NCBI RefSeq assembly: GCF_029852145.1
Contig: NC_079971.1
Span: 3,467,697 to 3,531,696 of the forward strand
Length of the DNA stretch: 64,000 nucleotides
Direction: 5' to 3'
Origin: Microplitis mediator
Lineage: Eukaryota; Arthropoda; Insecta; Hymenoptera; Braconidae
Shown here: positions 22,766 through 34,937 of the stretch, in pieces
Layout of the letters: each line of letters begins with the position of its first letter
Numbering within the stretch: the stretch's first letter is position 1
Translations under genes and position numbers: made by a program
Notes under the pieces: generated by a model
What the model was told of the DNA's origin: nothing
Seen by the model: only the letters and a program-made list of their open reading frames with translations
Database searches by the model: none

Positions 22766-23443
22766 CATATACATGGACAGAATATCCTCCATATATATGT
22801 ATCTATATATATATATATATAACTTGATTCTCTCTTGTTTCGAACTGGCTACCGCAGAAAATATTGGCATGTGTGTGAGAATTAATTGCGTCTGCTTGAA
22901 TTTCGGTTATCGATACTCTGCCGAATGTGAACAATTTAATTGAACATTATTGCTAAAGACTCGTCTATATAAATAAATACATATATGTATATATGTATGT
23001 ATGGGTGTGTGTGCAGATTATTAAAGCATTGTGGGTATAAATTAAGGCACTCAAGTGAAGAAAATACACGAGAAAGCAGTCGATAGAGAGGAAAGCTCTG
23101 AAGAGACTTTGCAAAGGGAAGCTGAGGGTGCAAGTGATAGTGTGAGAAACACTAAGTGCGGTAGGGCTGTAAATTTTCGGGCAGGGAAATGTCGTGAGCA
23201 ACCGTGACTGGTAGTTTCCACTAATGCGAGCTAATAGCTAGCTAGAGGACTCGACTATTCAGATCGTTAAGACGATTTTACGGGCTGCAACAAGGACAAG
23301 GGACTCTGATTAGAGTGACGATAGACAAGTATTACTAATCTGGTCTATTTATTGCCGATTGTCATTTCGGGTTTTTAAATTTTCGCGGGAAAATATCTTG
23401 TGATTTTTTAAATATTTTTAATCTGTCGATAAATGATTATTTA
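21451..23443. other. Unique stretch with TA microsatellites, no gene seen
   Basis: It includes pyrimidine-rich (CT)n near 21895-21930, and (TA)n tracts near 22742-22765 and 22802-22820. A GC-richer part runs from 22570 to 22730. The ORFs are short and without domains. Confidence 0.5.
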
Positions 23444-24463
23444 CACGGAAAGAAAATTATGGGAAGTTTTGCTATGCATTATGGGAATGGTTCCCATAAT
23501 GGTATGGGAATAGTACCTATACTACTATAGGGATGGTTCCCATATATTATGGGAACCATCCCCATAATAGTATGAGAATAGTTCCCATACCATTATGGGA
23601 ATGGTTCCCATAATGATATGGGAATGGTTCCTATAATATTATGGGAACCATTCCCATACTATTGTGGGAATGGTTCCCATATTGGTATAGGAACTATTCC
23701 TATAATATTATGGGAACTATTCACATAATGTTATGGGAACCATCCCTATAATATCATTAAATTTTTTTTTTTGCACAATAGTGTAGAAATTTCCCAAAAT
23801 TTGAATTTTCTTGAATGTTTTGTGCTGACAAAAAATTCTTGTTAAAAATTTTAATGTTTTTTTGCCAAATACGATTTTTTTTTTCAATGTTTGAATTTTT
23901 GTATTTATGTTTAATAATATTCCTGTGTATTGTAGAAGTGATTACCGCACTTCTTTAAATTAATTTTTTCATGATAATATGGGAACCATTCCCATAATAT
24001 TATAGGAATGGTTCCTATAATAGTATGGGAACTATTCCCATAATATTATGGGAATGATTCCCATAATGGTATAGGAACCATTCCAATTGCATTATGGGAA
24101 TCATTCCTATAATTTATGGGAATGGTTCCTATAATAGTATGGAAACTATTCCCATAATATTATGGGAATGATTCCCATAATGGTATAGGAACCATTCCAA
24201 TTGCATTATGGGAATCATTCCCATAATATTATGGGAATAGTTCCCATACTATTATAGGAACCATTCCCATAAATTATAGGAACCATTCCCATAAATTATA
24301 GGAATGATTCCCATAATATTATAGAAAGTATTCCTATAAATTATAGGAACCATTCCTATAATTATAGGAACCGCTCCCATAATTTATGGTCGTAATTCCT
24401 ATGATGGTATAGGAAAAAATTTCACAAAATTATGGGAACCGCTGCCATAATTTTCTTTCCGTG
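23444..24463. mobile_element. TIR element with GGGAACCATTCCCATA arrays, long copy
   Basis: The termini CACGGAAAGAAAATTATGG and CCATAATTTTCTTTCCGTG are perfect inverses, flanked by TA (23442-23443, 24464-24465). Two arrays of alternating palindromes (ATGGGAATGGTTCCCATAAT type), about 310 and 490 bases long, surround a 215-base AT-rich spacer at about 23755-23970. The spacer and both ends recur in reverse orientation at 59814-60353, where the arrays are much shorter. No ORF. Confidence 0.85.
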
Positions 24464-26116
24464 TAGTGTCGATAAAATGGGTCGTCGGAAAAAATTTTTT
24501 CAAACGATTTAATTCTTTTACTAAATTGTAAAAAAAAACGTATCAAATGACAAAAAAAAATTGATTACATTGCAATAGTAATTGGGGCGTGGAAACGGCG
24601 AATTATTGGCGAATGATGAGATTTAGCGGATTCGGGGCTAGACCGATTATCATCTGAATCGGTCAATGGATTCAAATTCATTGAGAGCCGTAGTTTCGCG
24701 GGAGCTTCCGCGCAAATTGAATTTAATAACTGAACCAATCTCGCGGCTCGCAGAATTGGATCAATGGCTCTTGCTCTTGGTCTGGGTGTGGGTCTAGGTC
24801 TGGGTTTTGCTCTCTTACTCTTACTATTTGCCGAGTAATCTCAGTTGTTTTAGTATCTTGCCTTCGACGCTTTGATACGTTCCCCAGTGACCAATTAGCT
24901 GCTATCCGAAACTCTTGGTATACATGCCCGACACCTTCGCATTCTGCTAATAGGATGTAAATTAAACAACATCGGTTACTTAGTCTGGCTCTACATTAAT
25001 TCAAATGAATAAACTCCGCAGAATCCTTTTAATGATGAATAAAATTATTTTTAATTAATTATTTTCCGTGTGGGGGTGGCCGTTTATTAAAAGTTAATTT
25101 TATCACAACAAATAAAGCTGATTAATAGGGAGCTAAATAAAGGTTTACTGAAGAGTGAAGCCAATTAATGAGGGTAAGAGAGAATGAGATTGAATAAAAG
25201 TATCCTTAGTGGTGTCACTGTTGCCAATCTAATCATATCCGTCTCATTTATCTCGGAAACTCTATACAGCAAAGCGTTTCCCCTGGTATCATTGTCTCGA
25301 TCTAACCCCTCCCGGTAACGCACACGCGTGAAACCAGAACCCCTCAGTCTTGGCTGTGATGTCTACTTGAAAATAACCTGAAGTATCTGGAGCCGGTGTA
25401 AGAGAAGAGAATCCACTCCATGTGACTGCCGCTTTAATCTCCGAGTGATCTATGAAGCTGACAATGACGAAGGGCTGAGACAATGCTGTGACAATAAAAG
25501 GGGCCGAATTCATCGCAGGTCCTTTGCGTGGGTCTTTGGGCGGCTCTTGAGTGACAATTGTCGCCGACCTGGTCCTTTGACAAAAAGATTAAGTAAGGAA
25601 AGGGATAGGAGTTGATAGAATACATTTGTATTGACCATATTGACGCCGAATTGAGCATGTGGGTGATGAGAGGACGAATTTTTAGAGTCTCTGCATTATA
25701 TTTCTCGTTGGCTGAAGGGAGAGAAGCATAAGTGGAAGAGGATGCAGGTGAAAGGCTGCGTGAGATGAAAAGGGTTTATGTGGGCATCACGGTCAACTGG
25801 AATATTTAGTGGGTTGCGTTGGCTTCCTGGATAAGCTTTAAGCTGAGTTATATATCTCGGGTCTTTCTCGTGTAAATATTTGTTTTGTAAACTATCATGA
25901 TTCATTTTTGATAAATATTTAATTTGCTCTACATCAAATTTGTTTTTCAATTTTCATTCATCAAATAAACGGAAAAAGGACCAAGTTGGACCATAAACTA
26001 GTTTTTTTTTTACTGTTAATTTCTACGTAATGCTCAGAAGAATAAATGAGGTTGGCTACTTTTTCATTTTTATCTATTTTACTCCAGATGACCAACGTGC
26101 CCCATACCCATACAAG
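24464..26116. other. Mostly unique stretch with one unexplained ORF
   Basis: Contains a hexamer-like TCTGGG/TCTAGG repeat at about 24775-24825. On the minus strand an open frame of roughly 99 codons ends near 25289 (first Met near 25513). It reads NSAPFIVTALSQPFVIVSF and later TWSGFSSLTPAPDTSGYF; it is less AT-rich than its surroundings, but I do not recognise it. The rest holds no recognisable gene. Confidence 0.35.
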
Positions 26117-26880
26117 AAAATCGGTCTATCAGTTAACCCTGCGGGCCAGCCCCAAAACTTCCTGCTGTTTTCGAGCTCGTTGAGCTCGATAATACTTTTG
26201 TATGCCATTGTTTTGTAAAAAACCATTTTTTAGCATTTCTTTCTCCCACGATATCTCGCGAACGAATTAACCGATTTTGATGGTTGAAGCGGCAATCGAC
26301 GTGTTTTATTAAGTTCTAAAGCTGATCGAATTTTGAAATTGATTTATCAAGTCGTTTTTGAGAAATTTAAAAAAAACCAAAAAAAAAAACATTTTTTTGA
26401 ATTCTTTCGTCAACGGTTTCTCTTGAAAGAATGAACCGATTTTGATGGTTGAGGTGGCATTCGACGCGGCTTATAAAGTTTTAGAGCTGATTAGATTTTG
26501 GAATCAATCCATCGAGCAAAATAAAAGTTATCCAAAAAAAACATTTTTGAAAAAATTTTATTTTTGAAATATCTCCGAACGCGGCCTACCGATTAAGCTC
26601 AAATTTTTACGGCTTCAAGATATTAACAATCCGCTTCGAATGACACCTCAAAGATCAAAATCGGTTCATCCGTTCAAGAGTTATGAATATTTACATACGT
26701 ACGTACGTACGCACACACATACATACACTCGGACATCATCGTGAAATTAGTCGGAATAGTTTCCTAGAACGTCAAAACGTCAAAATCTAATAGAAATTCG
26801 TTTTTTGAAAATCGGACCAAAACCAATAACTTTCCGAATTTTTGAAAATTTTCAATTTTCTTAGCGGGAAGTTAAAAATT
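26117..26880 (+). mobile_element. AGCGGGAAGTT element, copy 2 (full length, uninterrupted)
   Basis: It has the same left block (ACCCTGCGGGCCAGCCC, ACTTCCTGCTG), two GATGGTTGA-(A/G)G(C/G)GGCA blocks, a CGTA/CACA/CATA microsatellite at 26695-26727, the ACTCGGACATCATCGTGAAA block and the right end CTTAGCGGGAAGTTAAAAA. It serves as the empty site for the insertions at 59814 and 52889. Confidence 0.8.
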
Positions 26881-27865
26881 CTACTTGAGTAAAAAGAAGA
26901 AAAATAAAATTTGTTATTGGCATTAAAGTCCGATATTAATTTGAGCGTTTACACAATAAAATTTGTATTGTTTTATAATGAAATTTAAAAAAGGGCATTG
27001 AAGTATTGTATTGAAGTAAATAAATGAATAAAATGAATGAAAAGTACAGCGAACGGAAGGTATGTCACGGTTGGTAGAGTAAGGAACAAAGAGCCTTGAA
27101 GTAACTCCGGATTCAAGTAATTTAACAGTCAGGCAATCGAATTTTTTTCATATAAACTTCCACAATCTGAGTGTAGCCCAGCCCATGGCCGTGAAATTCA
27201 TCCTGTTTGATGGCGTCCTGGAGTGCCAGTCACCCGAGTGTTATTTAAGAGTTAGCGCACCAGAGACAAGGATATAAATAAATAAAAGTTAATGCGAAAA
27301 GATAAAACGGTTCCTAATAGATGAGAAAGCAGCAAGAGAAATAAGGAGATAATTTTCACTCTGGATTTCGTCCGGCAGTGATCCACGACGTCTCGTAATT
27401 CTATCCTCGCTTCTTCCTCTTCCTCATCCTCATTCTCATCCTTTTCTATGACAGTATCATCTCGCGTTTCTCCCTTTATCTCCCTCATTCCCGGCGCTTT
27501 ATTATCTCTGTCTCTTTGTCTTACTTGTTGCGAACCCAAGCAAGAAGTTTCGCTCTCGAGGACTTGCCTCTGGTCATAATCAACAGGGATGAGATTGCGT
27601 TTGTGTCTATACCAGTTGTTTAAATTGAGACAGAGAATAAGGGAATCCAATGAGTTTCGTTCTCACTTATTTTCTGCAGTAAGTGAAAAAGAAACCTTGA
27701 GAATTTCTGCTACCTGTTAAAGCTGTACGAGTCCTTGCTCTTTCTGTCTCTTCACTGCAGTAAATAACAAATTAAAATATATAAATTACAAACTTCAAGA
27801 CGCGATCAAGATTTTGAGACTTGACCAGCTTACGGAGTTAGAAATTTTGTGGATTTTTGTTAAAA
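26881..27865. other. Unique stretch, no gene seen
   Basis: It contains a CTTCCTCTTCCTCATCC-type pyrimidine tract near 27410-27450. A 132-codon minus-strand ORF (27252-27650) is Asp/Glu-rich only because it reads that tract. No domain is recognised. Confidence 0.45.
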
Positions 27866-28540
27866 AATTATTTGCTTAAATTTTTTGTGTTGATTTTCAA
27901 CAGAAATCTGTTAATGCAAGACAAACTATTTGTGTTATTTTACTTTAACTGATTTTTTATGTTAAATGGCTAGAAAATTTGGAATGTAACACATCCCGAG
28001 TCAAAACACGAATTTTAGTTTAGTCTTCAAAAGCCTCAATTCCTTCGATATTTTATTTACCGCCCAAAAAGTAACTCTACTTTAGTACTCAAAATCCTCA
28101 ATGAGAACTATGAGGTCTAAATGCGAATAATTTATCGATTGTTAATTATAATTAAGACCTCAAAATCCTCAACGAATGAAAAGTTATACTTCGGACTTTT
28201 GAAAATTTTAGATAGAAAAGGGAGGGGAGAAAATACGTCGAATGAGACTTTTGAGGTTCAAATGTGGATAAAACTAATCCTGTATGTTTTGAGTATTTTG
28301 AGGCTTTAATCCAGATTATGTTATTCCAGTTTAGTCCTCAAAGTGGTCAAATGGGTCGTAACTACTTTGAGGACTAAACTAGGATAACTTTCTGTACTGT
28401 TGTCAATTTTCAAATTCCAAATTGATCCTCAAAAACCTCATTGAGAACTTTGAGACTTAAATTCGAATTTGTTTTTTGACTCGGGATTTCTTGTGTTATT
28501 CAAAAATTAACACAAAATTTATGTTGTTTAGCTGCACACG
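27866..28540. repeat. AACACAAA-palindrome repeat, split by a MITE
   Basis: Motifs such as TTTTGTGTTGATTTTCAAC at the left and AAAATTAACACAAAATTTAT at the right resemble the interior of the TIR element at 48543-48845. The element at 27995-28485 separates the two halves. The outer ends are not clear. Confidence 0.4.
27995..28485. mobile_element. CCCGAGTCAAAA TIR element, 491 bp
   Basis: It starts CCCGAGTCAAAACACGAATT and ends AATTTGTTTTTTGACTCGGG. AT flanks both sides (27993-27994, 28486-28487). The interior consists of repeated CTCAAAATCCTCAA and its inverse (TTTGAGGACTAAA). No ORF. Confidence 0.75.
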
Positions 28541-28577
28541 TCCGCGCATTTCTTCATTACTGAAACCAAGCAAAGTA

Positions 28578-28782
28578 ATGACAGTAAAGTTAGCAGACAT
28601 TTGGAATTGAAATAAATTTTTTTAAATAGATGAATAATAAAAAAAATATATTTATAAAAAAATGCACAATTAAAAAATTTAATAAACTATACATGCAATT
28701 TTAAAAAATTTTTTTTTAATATTTATTTTTTTGTTAAAAAAAAATCAAAATGTTGTTAAATGTCTGCTAACTTTATTGTCAT
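28578..28782. mobile_element. TIR MITE with 9-bp target duplication, 205 bp
   Basis: The termini ATGACAGTAAAGTTAGCAGAC and GTCTGCTAACTTTATTGTCAT are inverses. AGCAAAGTA is repeated exactly on both sides (28569-28577, 28783-28791). The interior is A/T-rich. A 9-bp duplication suggests a Mutator-like or hAT-like transposase source; this is an inference. Confidence 0.75.
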
Positions 28783-28791
28783 AGCAAAGTA

Positions 28792-30293
28792 TTGTAACAG
28801 CATTGTTTGCGGGGAAACTTGGATTTTAATTGATTGACAATTAAATATAATCATAGATAACTTGAATATTTTTATGATCAGGTTCAATGATTTTTTTATC
28901 TCATTTTACGGGAGGATAATTCGTAGCTCCATTTTTTAGAAAAATCACTGAAAATCGAACTAATTTTTTTCCTAAATTGACATAAGTCGTACTAAGGGTA
29001 GATTAGTATACTTGGGGTGGTTTGGTTGTGTGCTCATATTTATTAGTTAATTTTAATACGAAAATTCTGTTAAATTAACACAAATTTTCTGTCAAAATAA
29101 CAGATTTTGTGTCGAATTATTTAACATAAAATTTGTGTTAAAGATCAACACAAACGCATGTGTTGAATTTAACACAAAGTTTCTAACTATACAGGTCTGA
29201 AAAAACTTTTGTCAATGACCCTAGTCCATTGTACCCTTGCATAAACATACCCAAAATAGTAGAGTCGACATAGAAGTTTAAATCTAGTGGAAACAAGAAA
29301 AGCGAAAAATAATTTGGCTTAATGCCGCGACAGGCAATTTAAAATTTTCTCCAGACTTAATAATAATGACAATTAGGCGCACTGCCGCGTGTATAAAGGA
29401 CCAAATAAATAATCAACAAATGGACAATTAACTTGTTTTACTTTTAGTGCCGTGTACAACAACGAAATTTAATCTATATCGAGTTTCCCTCATTCTACTC
29501 CTCCCCCTTCACGTTATTTTCCTCTTTTAAAAATTTTTTTCTTTTCTTTTTTTTTTTTTTGAGTAAAGGATATAAGAGAATATAAAAGTGTAGAAACACA
29601 AACACACATGAGAATGAGAAAATCGCGGTGGGTGCTCTGGCGAGAATCCAAATCAATTTAAAAGTTCCCATCGTTCGAGGCTCTGCCAGTCGATCGAGGC
29701 AACGCGTTACGAATACGTAAGTCATTATCGTGACGGTCTCGTCTATCCTTTTACTACTTCTACTCATTCTACTCCTTCCACCCATGCCACTATATATATA
29801 TATTTATACATATATATATATATGTATACTAGTGTACTAGTGTAATGACAACCCGGTGCCAGCACGAGATGAGAGACACGGAAGAAATGGTAATTAAACT
29901 CAGACTTTATAATTTAACAGTTGGGAAAACGCGATGAGAAATTTATCAATATTCATATGGCACATTTATCCAACTACGTGCATCACTTATCATCCGCTTC
30001 GTTTTACTTTTTTATTATTTTTATCCAATCGTTACTTTTTATACCCTCTATATACGTTTTATAGCTATCACTCTGTTATATTCATTTCAGGAAATATTTT
30101 TATTCTTCTTGAATATAAAAAAATATTTTAAATCCTATACAAGTCAATTAATTTTTTTTTATTTTAATTACATTCATTTTTTATTATATTTCGGAGTATT
30201 TGAGCTGTTAAATAATTGTGAAAATTAATTTTTTTTTAAATTAATTAAAAGTGTGCACTCAGATAATTAAATAATAGAAACTACCCGCGGAAA
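28792..30293. other. AT-rich stretch, no gene seen
   Basis: It includes an AACACAAA/TTTGTGTT-rich patch at about 29030-29190 that resembles the 48543 element interior without clear ends, a poly-T run near 29540, and (TA)n at 29790-29825. The ORFs are short and without domains. Confidence 0.45.
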
Positions 30294-30930
30294 AATACCA
30301 TAGATGATAAATATATATGGAAAAATATATAATGAATATGGGACCATATATGGCCAAAAACGATATATATTTTCTTTTATATAGTATAGTAAGTTTTAAT
30401 ATAATTAATTATATACGTAAGTTTATAAGTTAATACATGTATTATATATATATTTATAATCATATATAATAAACTTATAAGATAGCACATATATATATAT
30501 ATATACTCTGAATACAATGTTTGAATCTTATAACAGAGAGAGGAAGACAGAAAAGAATAGATTTTATTTATTCTTACATATATAGGGAGACTTATATGGT
30601 TCTATATATCGAAAAATATACAAAAATTTATAAAGTTGAATACATGGTACATATATCGTGCCATTTAATGATGAATTATATATGTATTCTTATTTGTTTC
30701 CATAGATAAATAACATTTATTTTGAAAATATTAAAATTACAAGTTTTCAAATATATAAATAATATATTGAAGTTATACGGAAATATATGAAATCGTAAGA
30801 GAAAACATATATAGAAATATAATAAAATCGGCCAAAATCTATATATAGTTCTATATAAGATTTCATGTATTGTCATATATATATTTATATCTGTAACATA
30901 TATTTTTCATATATGATATTTTCATGCGGA
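30294..30930. mobile_element. CCCGC(A/G)(T/G)G TIR element of ATATATGG repeats, copy 1
   Basis: The left end CCCGCGGAAAAATACCATA and the inverted right end TCCGCATGAAAATATCATA match. TA flanks both ends. The interior is almost entirely AT with repeated CATATATGG, GAAAAATATA and TATATAT. The same structure at 62017-62876 confirms the family. Confidence 0.65.
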
Positions 30931-31075
30931 TATTATCTAGTTATGGTAAAATTTCTACCATCAATCTGATAGTAATGAATATTATCTAGATCATTGTATA
31001 AAATATTTGTATTGAATCAAGAGATTTTTGTTTTAAAAATCAACACAAAAAATTTATTTGTATTTTTCTCAAACT

Positions 31076-31512
31076 CACCCTGTAAAAAATTTCGGTGTTA
31101 AAATGGACCCGGAGAATTTTACACGGCCGTGTAGTGTGAAATAACGGCGTAAAATTCTCTGAGTGGAAATTTTCCATCCGTGTAATTTTAACATGGTGTA
31201 ACATACTTTTTTTTACACCATTCCGTGTTACTCATTATAATTTTGATTAACGAGCAACAAATAATTATTGAACATCTTTAACTACTTAATCAATTAATAA
31301 ATTAATAACATTTTAACATTTAAATATTTGTATGATTGTTTTTCCTTAACGGAAAATTATCATAAACTACACATTTACACGTACGCTTGACGGTGTACAA
31401 ATTTTTAATTCACACCGCCTAAATTTAACACGATATTTGGTGTGATTTTTACACCGAAATTTTAACACCGAGTCATTTACACTACATCGGATCAAAAAAA
31501 AATTTTACAGTG
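31076..31512. mobile_element. CACTGTAAAAA/CGGTGTTAAAA TIR element, diverged copy
   Basis: The left end CACCCTGTAAAAAATTTCGG and right end AAATTTTACAGTG are inverses. The interior is full of ACACCG, CGGTGT and GTGTTAAAAT motifs in both orientations. The matching element is at 48059-48506. The TA flanks have decayed here. Confidence 0.65.
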
Positions 31513-33580
31513 CAGGATTTATCATTGAATTCATTGTTTCATATTTCATTCTAAAAATCAATGGCAAATCATATTTCTCTCGAGCTTACACTCAAATCAT
31601 CACAACCGTTTAAAAAAAATTTCGCAATTTACTCGGTTCTAATTTCCTTAAAAAAAAATTTAAACTGTAACTACATTATAAAAATAGCTCATAAACTTGG
31701 TAACTCTTTCTTACTATTTTAAGATCCCATTCCACAAACACTGACGTTTTATACTTTTTTCACAGCCAAATGAATGAGTATGAACAAGAGAAGTCCATAA
31801 TTACGTTTCATTCGCGGCTACGGGCAATAAATTTCCGAGATTAGCCATCGAGATAGTAAACGACCGAGGCGATAATTCACCACCGGCTCGGAACCTGGTC
31901 AACCTGACCAGCGACAGCAGTAAGGAGCTATTTCGCATCCACTCACATCTACACCGAGAGTCCAGTTGACTTGAGAGCAAGTAGTGTCTCAATAACCCAC
32001 TCCCCCGTCACTCGAAAATTCGAAATAAAAAAAAAAAAATAATTTCCAAGTGAATAATTAAATTTAAATGAAGATAAATAAAATTGCCACACAATATATA
32101 ACAGGAATAATAAATTACTATAAATTTATTACTTTTAAATTAATCGGCATTGTCACTCTGACCCTTTTAAAAAATTCACATCAACGGGAATGTAAAAAAA
32201 GTGGATAATCCTATTGAATATTAAATAATCGAGAGGACAGAGTGAAAAAAAACGAGAGAAATATTATCATCTGGCTTGAAAGAGAGGAAGGAAGGGGGGA
32301 GGGGGCAGAGCATTGTTCTTGTGAAGACAGGGAGGGCTAGGGGGCTTAGTAATTTACATGGGTAAATTTTTTTTATTTAAAGCTTTATTTTCAACGAGGT
32401 ACAATAGTGGCGAGGATGCAAGTCGCTTCGCGGTGGAAACGAGAGTCACCAGAGGCTGGGGCTGAATGCTATCAAGAGAAAAGGAGAGATAGAAAGAGAG
32501 AAAAAGTTAAAAGGAACGAGAGGGCCTTGGAGGCAGAATTGAAACAACAAGACCACCGACGCGACCAGCGAACCAGCCAGAGCACGGGCCAGACTAGAGT
32601 CTCACTCTACACTGCCAGAAGCGGCTGGGCTAGTCTGCTGGTGTTGTTCTACGTCATTGCAAGTTTACTTTACCGAACTTTTATGTAGAGTTCTGGCACA
32701 CACTCGTCTTGGGCTTTAGATGGGATATTATTTTGTTATGTTGACCATGACGACGTGGCCGATTCCTGAAGTGACATCAAGACCGAGACCGAGACTAAGA
32801 CGAGAACGATAAATTTAAATTCCCCATTTTTTTGTCCCTATTTGTAATGCTTCAAATCGCCGTGTCGCCTCTAACCAAACTCATATAAAATATAAAAAAA
32901 ATATATAAGTAAATGTTGATGTTGATATAATACCTGAGGATATTTCCTGTGTGTAATATTTACATATTTAAAATGCAGATATTAAAATATGTTTTAAGTT
33001 ATTGCAGAAATGACCGGTTACAAATTTTAATTAATTTTTTTTTTTTGCAGTAAACAATGAAAAATAATTAAATATAAAATTTGAAGTTCGTAATGAAAAA
33101 TATCAATTACGATTTGTAAATATGAGATTTTTCAAATTTAATTAATTGTAGATTCATTACATATATTTAAATTATTTTATCTGGAGCCATACTTTATAGT
33201 ATTCCAAATCTGGTATCAAAGGAATTAAGCCGATTAGTAATATATTTTTTGTTTGAAAAATTGTTTTTTTCGATAAACAAATTGATGTGGCGATTGGCTT
33301 AAAAAGTGAAACAGTATTTTTATGTGAAAATTAATTAAAATTTTGATTAAATTTTATTTCCAGTAATTCAGTGATTTAATAAATTGATGGAATCTGTTAT
33401 TAGTTGAGTGGCAATAATTAATTGACGAGGATTTCAATTATTGCTTTATATGGAGTCATACTTTACAGTGTTCTCAAGTTGGTATGAAAGGAATTAAGCC
33501 GATTAGTAATGTATGTTTCGCCAAATTACATCTCCCAATGAACAAACCGACACACAGATTAACCCAAAAAGTAAAACTGT
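31513..33580. other. Unique stretch, no gene seen
   Basis: It contains a purine-rich part (32280-32560) and GACCGAGACCGAGAC-type repeats near 32783. The ORFs (31801-31992 minus, 32407-32688 plus) have no known domain. Two diverged direct repeats, TCATACTTTATAGTATTC near 33188 and TCATACTTTACAGTGTTC near 33456, are each followed by GGTAT(C/G)AAAGGAATTAAG. Confidence 0.5.
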
Positions 33581-33684
33581 GCGCAGAAAAAAAGGATCTC
33601 TTGGCGCGAAAAATTTTTACTTGCCCAAAGAAATTTTTTGCATTACACGGAAAGAAATAGATAGTACCGGTTACTGTTCTGCGC

Positions 33685-33900
33685 GTATACCTGAAGGTCA
33701 GAACGTTTTTCACACAACGAAAATGATAATAATTTATGTAAATTGACTCTAACGGTGGCTTAAAGGGTAGTTCAGGGTAGCCTGCAATTATCGGCTGACG
33801 TGCGAAACATTTCCGAAATTTAGATGCAGTAGATTTTTTACTTTTCATTTCGTTTTTTTTTATTTTAGTTCCGCGAAAAACGTTCTGACTTTCAGGTACA
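33685..33900. mobile_element. TIR MITE nested in the foldback (10-bp target duplication)
   Basis: It begins near TATACCTGAAGGTCAGAACG and ends CGTTCTGACTTTCAGGTACA. TGTTCTGCGC occurs directly before it (33675-33684) and after it (33901-33910), while the other arm of the host foldback has it once (about 35006-35018). The sister element is at 46345-46520. Confidence 0.75.
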
Positions 33901-34493
33901 TGTTCTGCGCAGTAATCGACGAAAATTACATTTTAATATGACTGATTCATATTAGAACAGGAGTAAGTCATAGCTTAACACGTACTATTACTTTTTAAAC
34001 AGTAACCAGTTCTGTGCTATACAATACAATAAACATGACTGGTTACTGTTAAAATAGTAGTCGTTTATAGTTCAAGAGTATGCAAACCTCCCAGTACAGC
34101 TTTCGTTGCTGTATAGAATGCGCGAGCTTACTATTTAGTGACAGAAATGGTTCCTTAAATCTCGTAGTTCTCATTAACCTCCAGAACAGTACTCAGTCCT
34201 GTTCTGACACGAACTATTACTAAATTCATATGTGTCTTTACTATTTTTGATACTTCACACATATGAAATTAGTAACCGTTCATCTCAGAACAGGACTGAG
34301 TAATGTTCTGGGGGTTAATGAGAACTACGAGATCCAAGGAACCATTTCTGTCACTAAATAGTAAGCTTGCGCATTCTATACAGCAACGAAAGCTGTCCTG
34401 GGAGGTTTGTATACTTTGAACTATGAACGAGGGCTATTTTAACAGTAACCTGTTATATGATTCATTTACTCTGTAACATAGCACTGTTTACTG

Positions 34494-34750
34494 CAGGCGG
34501 TGATCACTTCTGCCCCCCACCATGCCCAATTTTGTCAGAGTTGGTCGAGTTTAAATAGTGAATTTGAAAAAACGAATTTTCCCAAAATTGATTCCGCTAA
34601 TTTGGTAACCTTGTGGATATCAACAATTAGTATAAATAACTATAAAAACTCTAAAAATTGTAAGACAGTGCTTTTAAGTTGGTATGGAAAAACTGAGTCG
34701 GCTGACAAAATTGAGTCCCATACAAAAGCATTGAGTGATCACTGCCTGGG
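34494..34750. mobile_element. TIR element nested in the foldback (TTACTG flanks)
   Basis: CAGGCGGTGATCACTT at the left is the inverse of AGTGATCACTGCCTG at the right. TTACTG lies on both sides (34488-34493, 34751-34756). The stretch is absent from the opposite arm of the host element. A 94-codon frame runs through it by chance and has no known domain. Confidence 0.65.
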
Positions 34751-34775
34751 TTACTGTTTAAAAACTAATAGTACG

Positions 34776-34937
34776 CTCTCTTAAAATGAATCAGTGGAAA
34801 AACCTGAAAATCAGTGAATATTCACTACACAAATAGTCCCAAGTATATCATTAATTGAATCAGTGATATACTTGGGACTGATTCGCAGTGAATATTCACT
34901 GATTTTCGGGTTTTTTCACTGATTCATTTTAAGAGAG
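34776..34937. mobile_element. CTCTCTTAAAATGA hairpin MITE, 162 bp
   Basis: A near-perfect foldback from CTCTCTTAAAATGAATCAG to CTGATTCATTTTAAGAGAG, with AGTGAATATTCACT and CCCAAGTATATCA stems inside. CG flanks both ends; the opposite arm of the host (near 33981) has a single CG at the same point, so the duplication is 2 bp. Confidence 0.85.

Noticed and set aside
23444..24463. Regular repeats considered as a CRISPR array
   Set aside because: The units are adjacent palindromes without unique spacers, bounded by transposon ends, in a eukaryotic setting.
27252..27650. 132-codon minus-strand ORF with an acidic run
   Set aside because: The acidic run is a translation of a CTTCCTCTTCCTCATCC-type microsatellite.
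34500..34784. 94-codon plus-strand ORF
   Set aside because: It spans the interior of a small TIR element, its target duplication and the start of another MITE, so it cannot be a gene.
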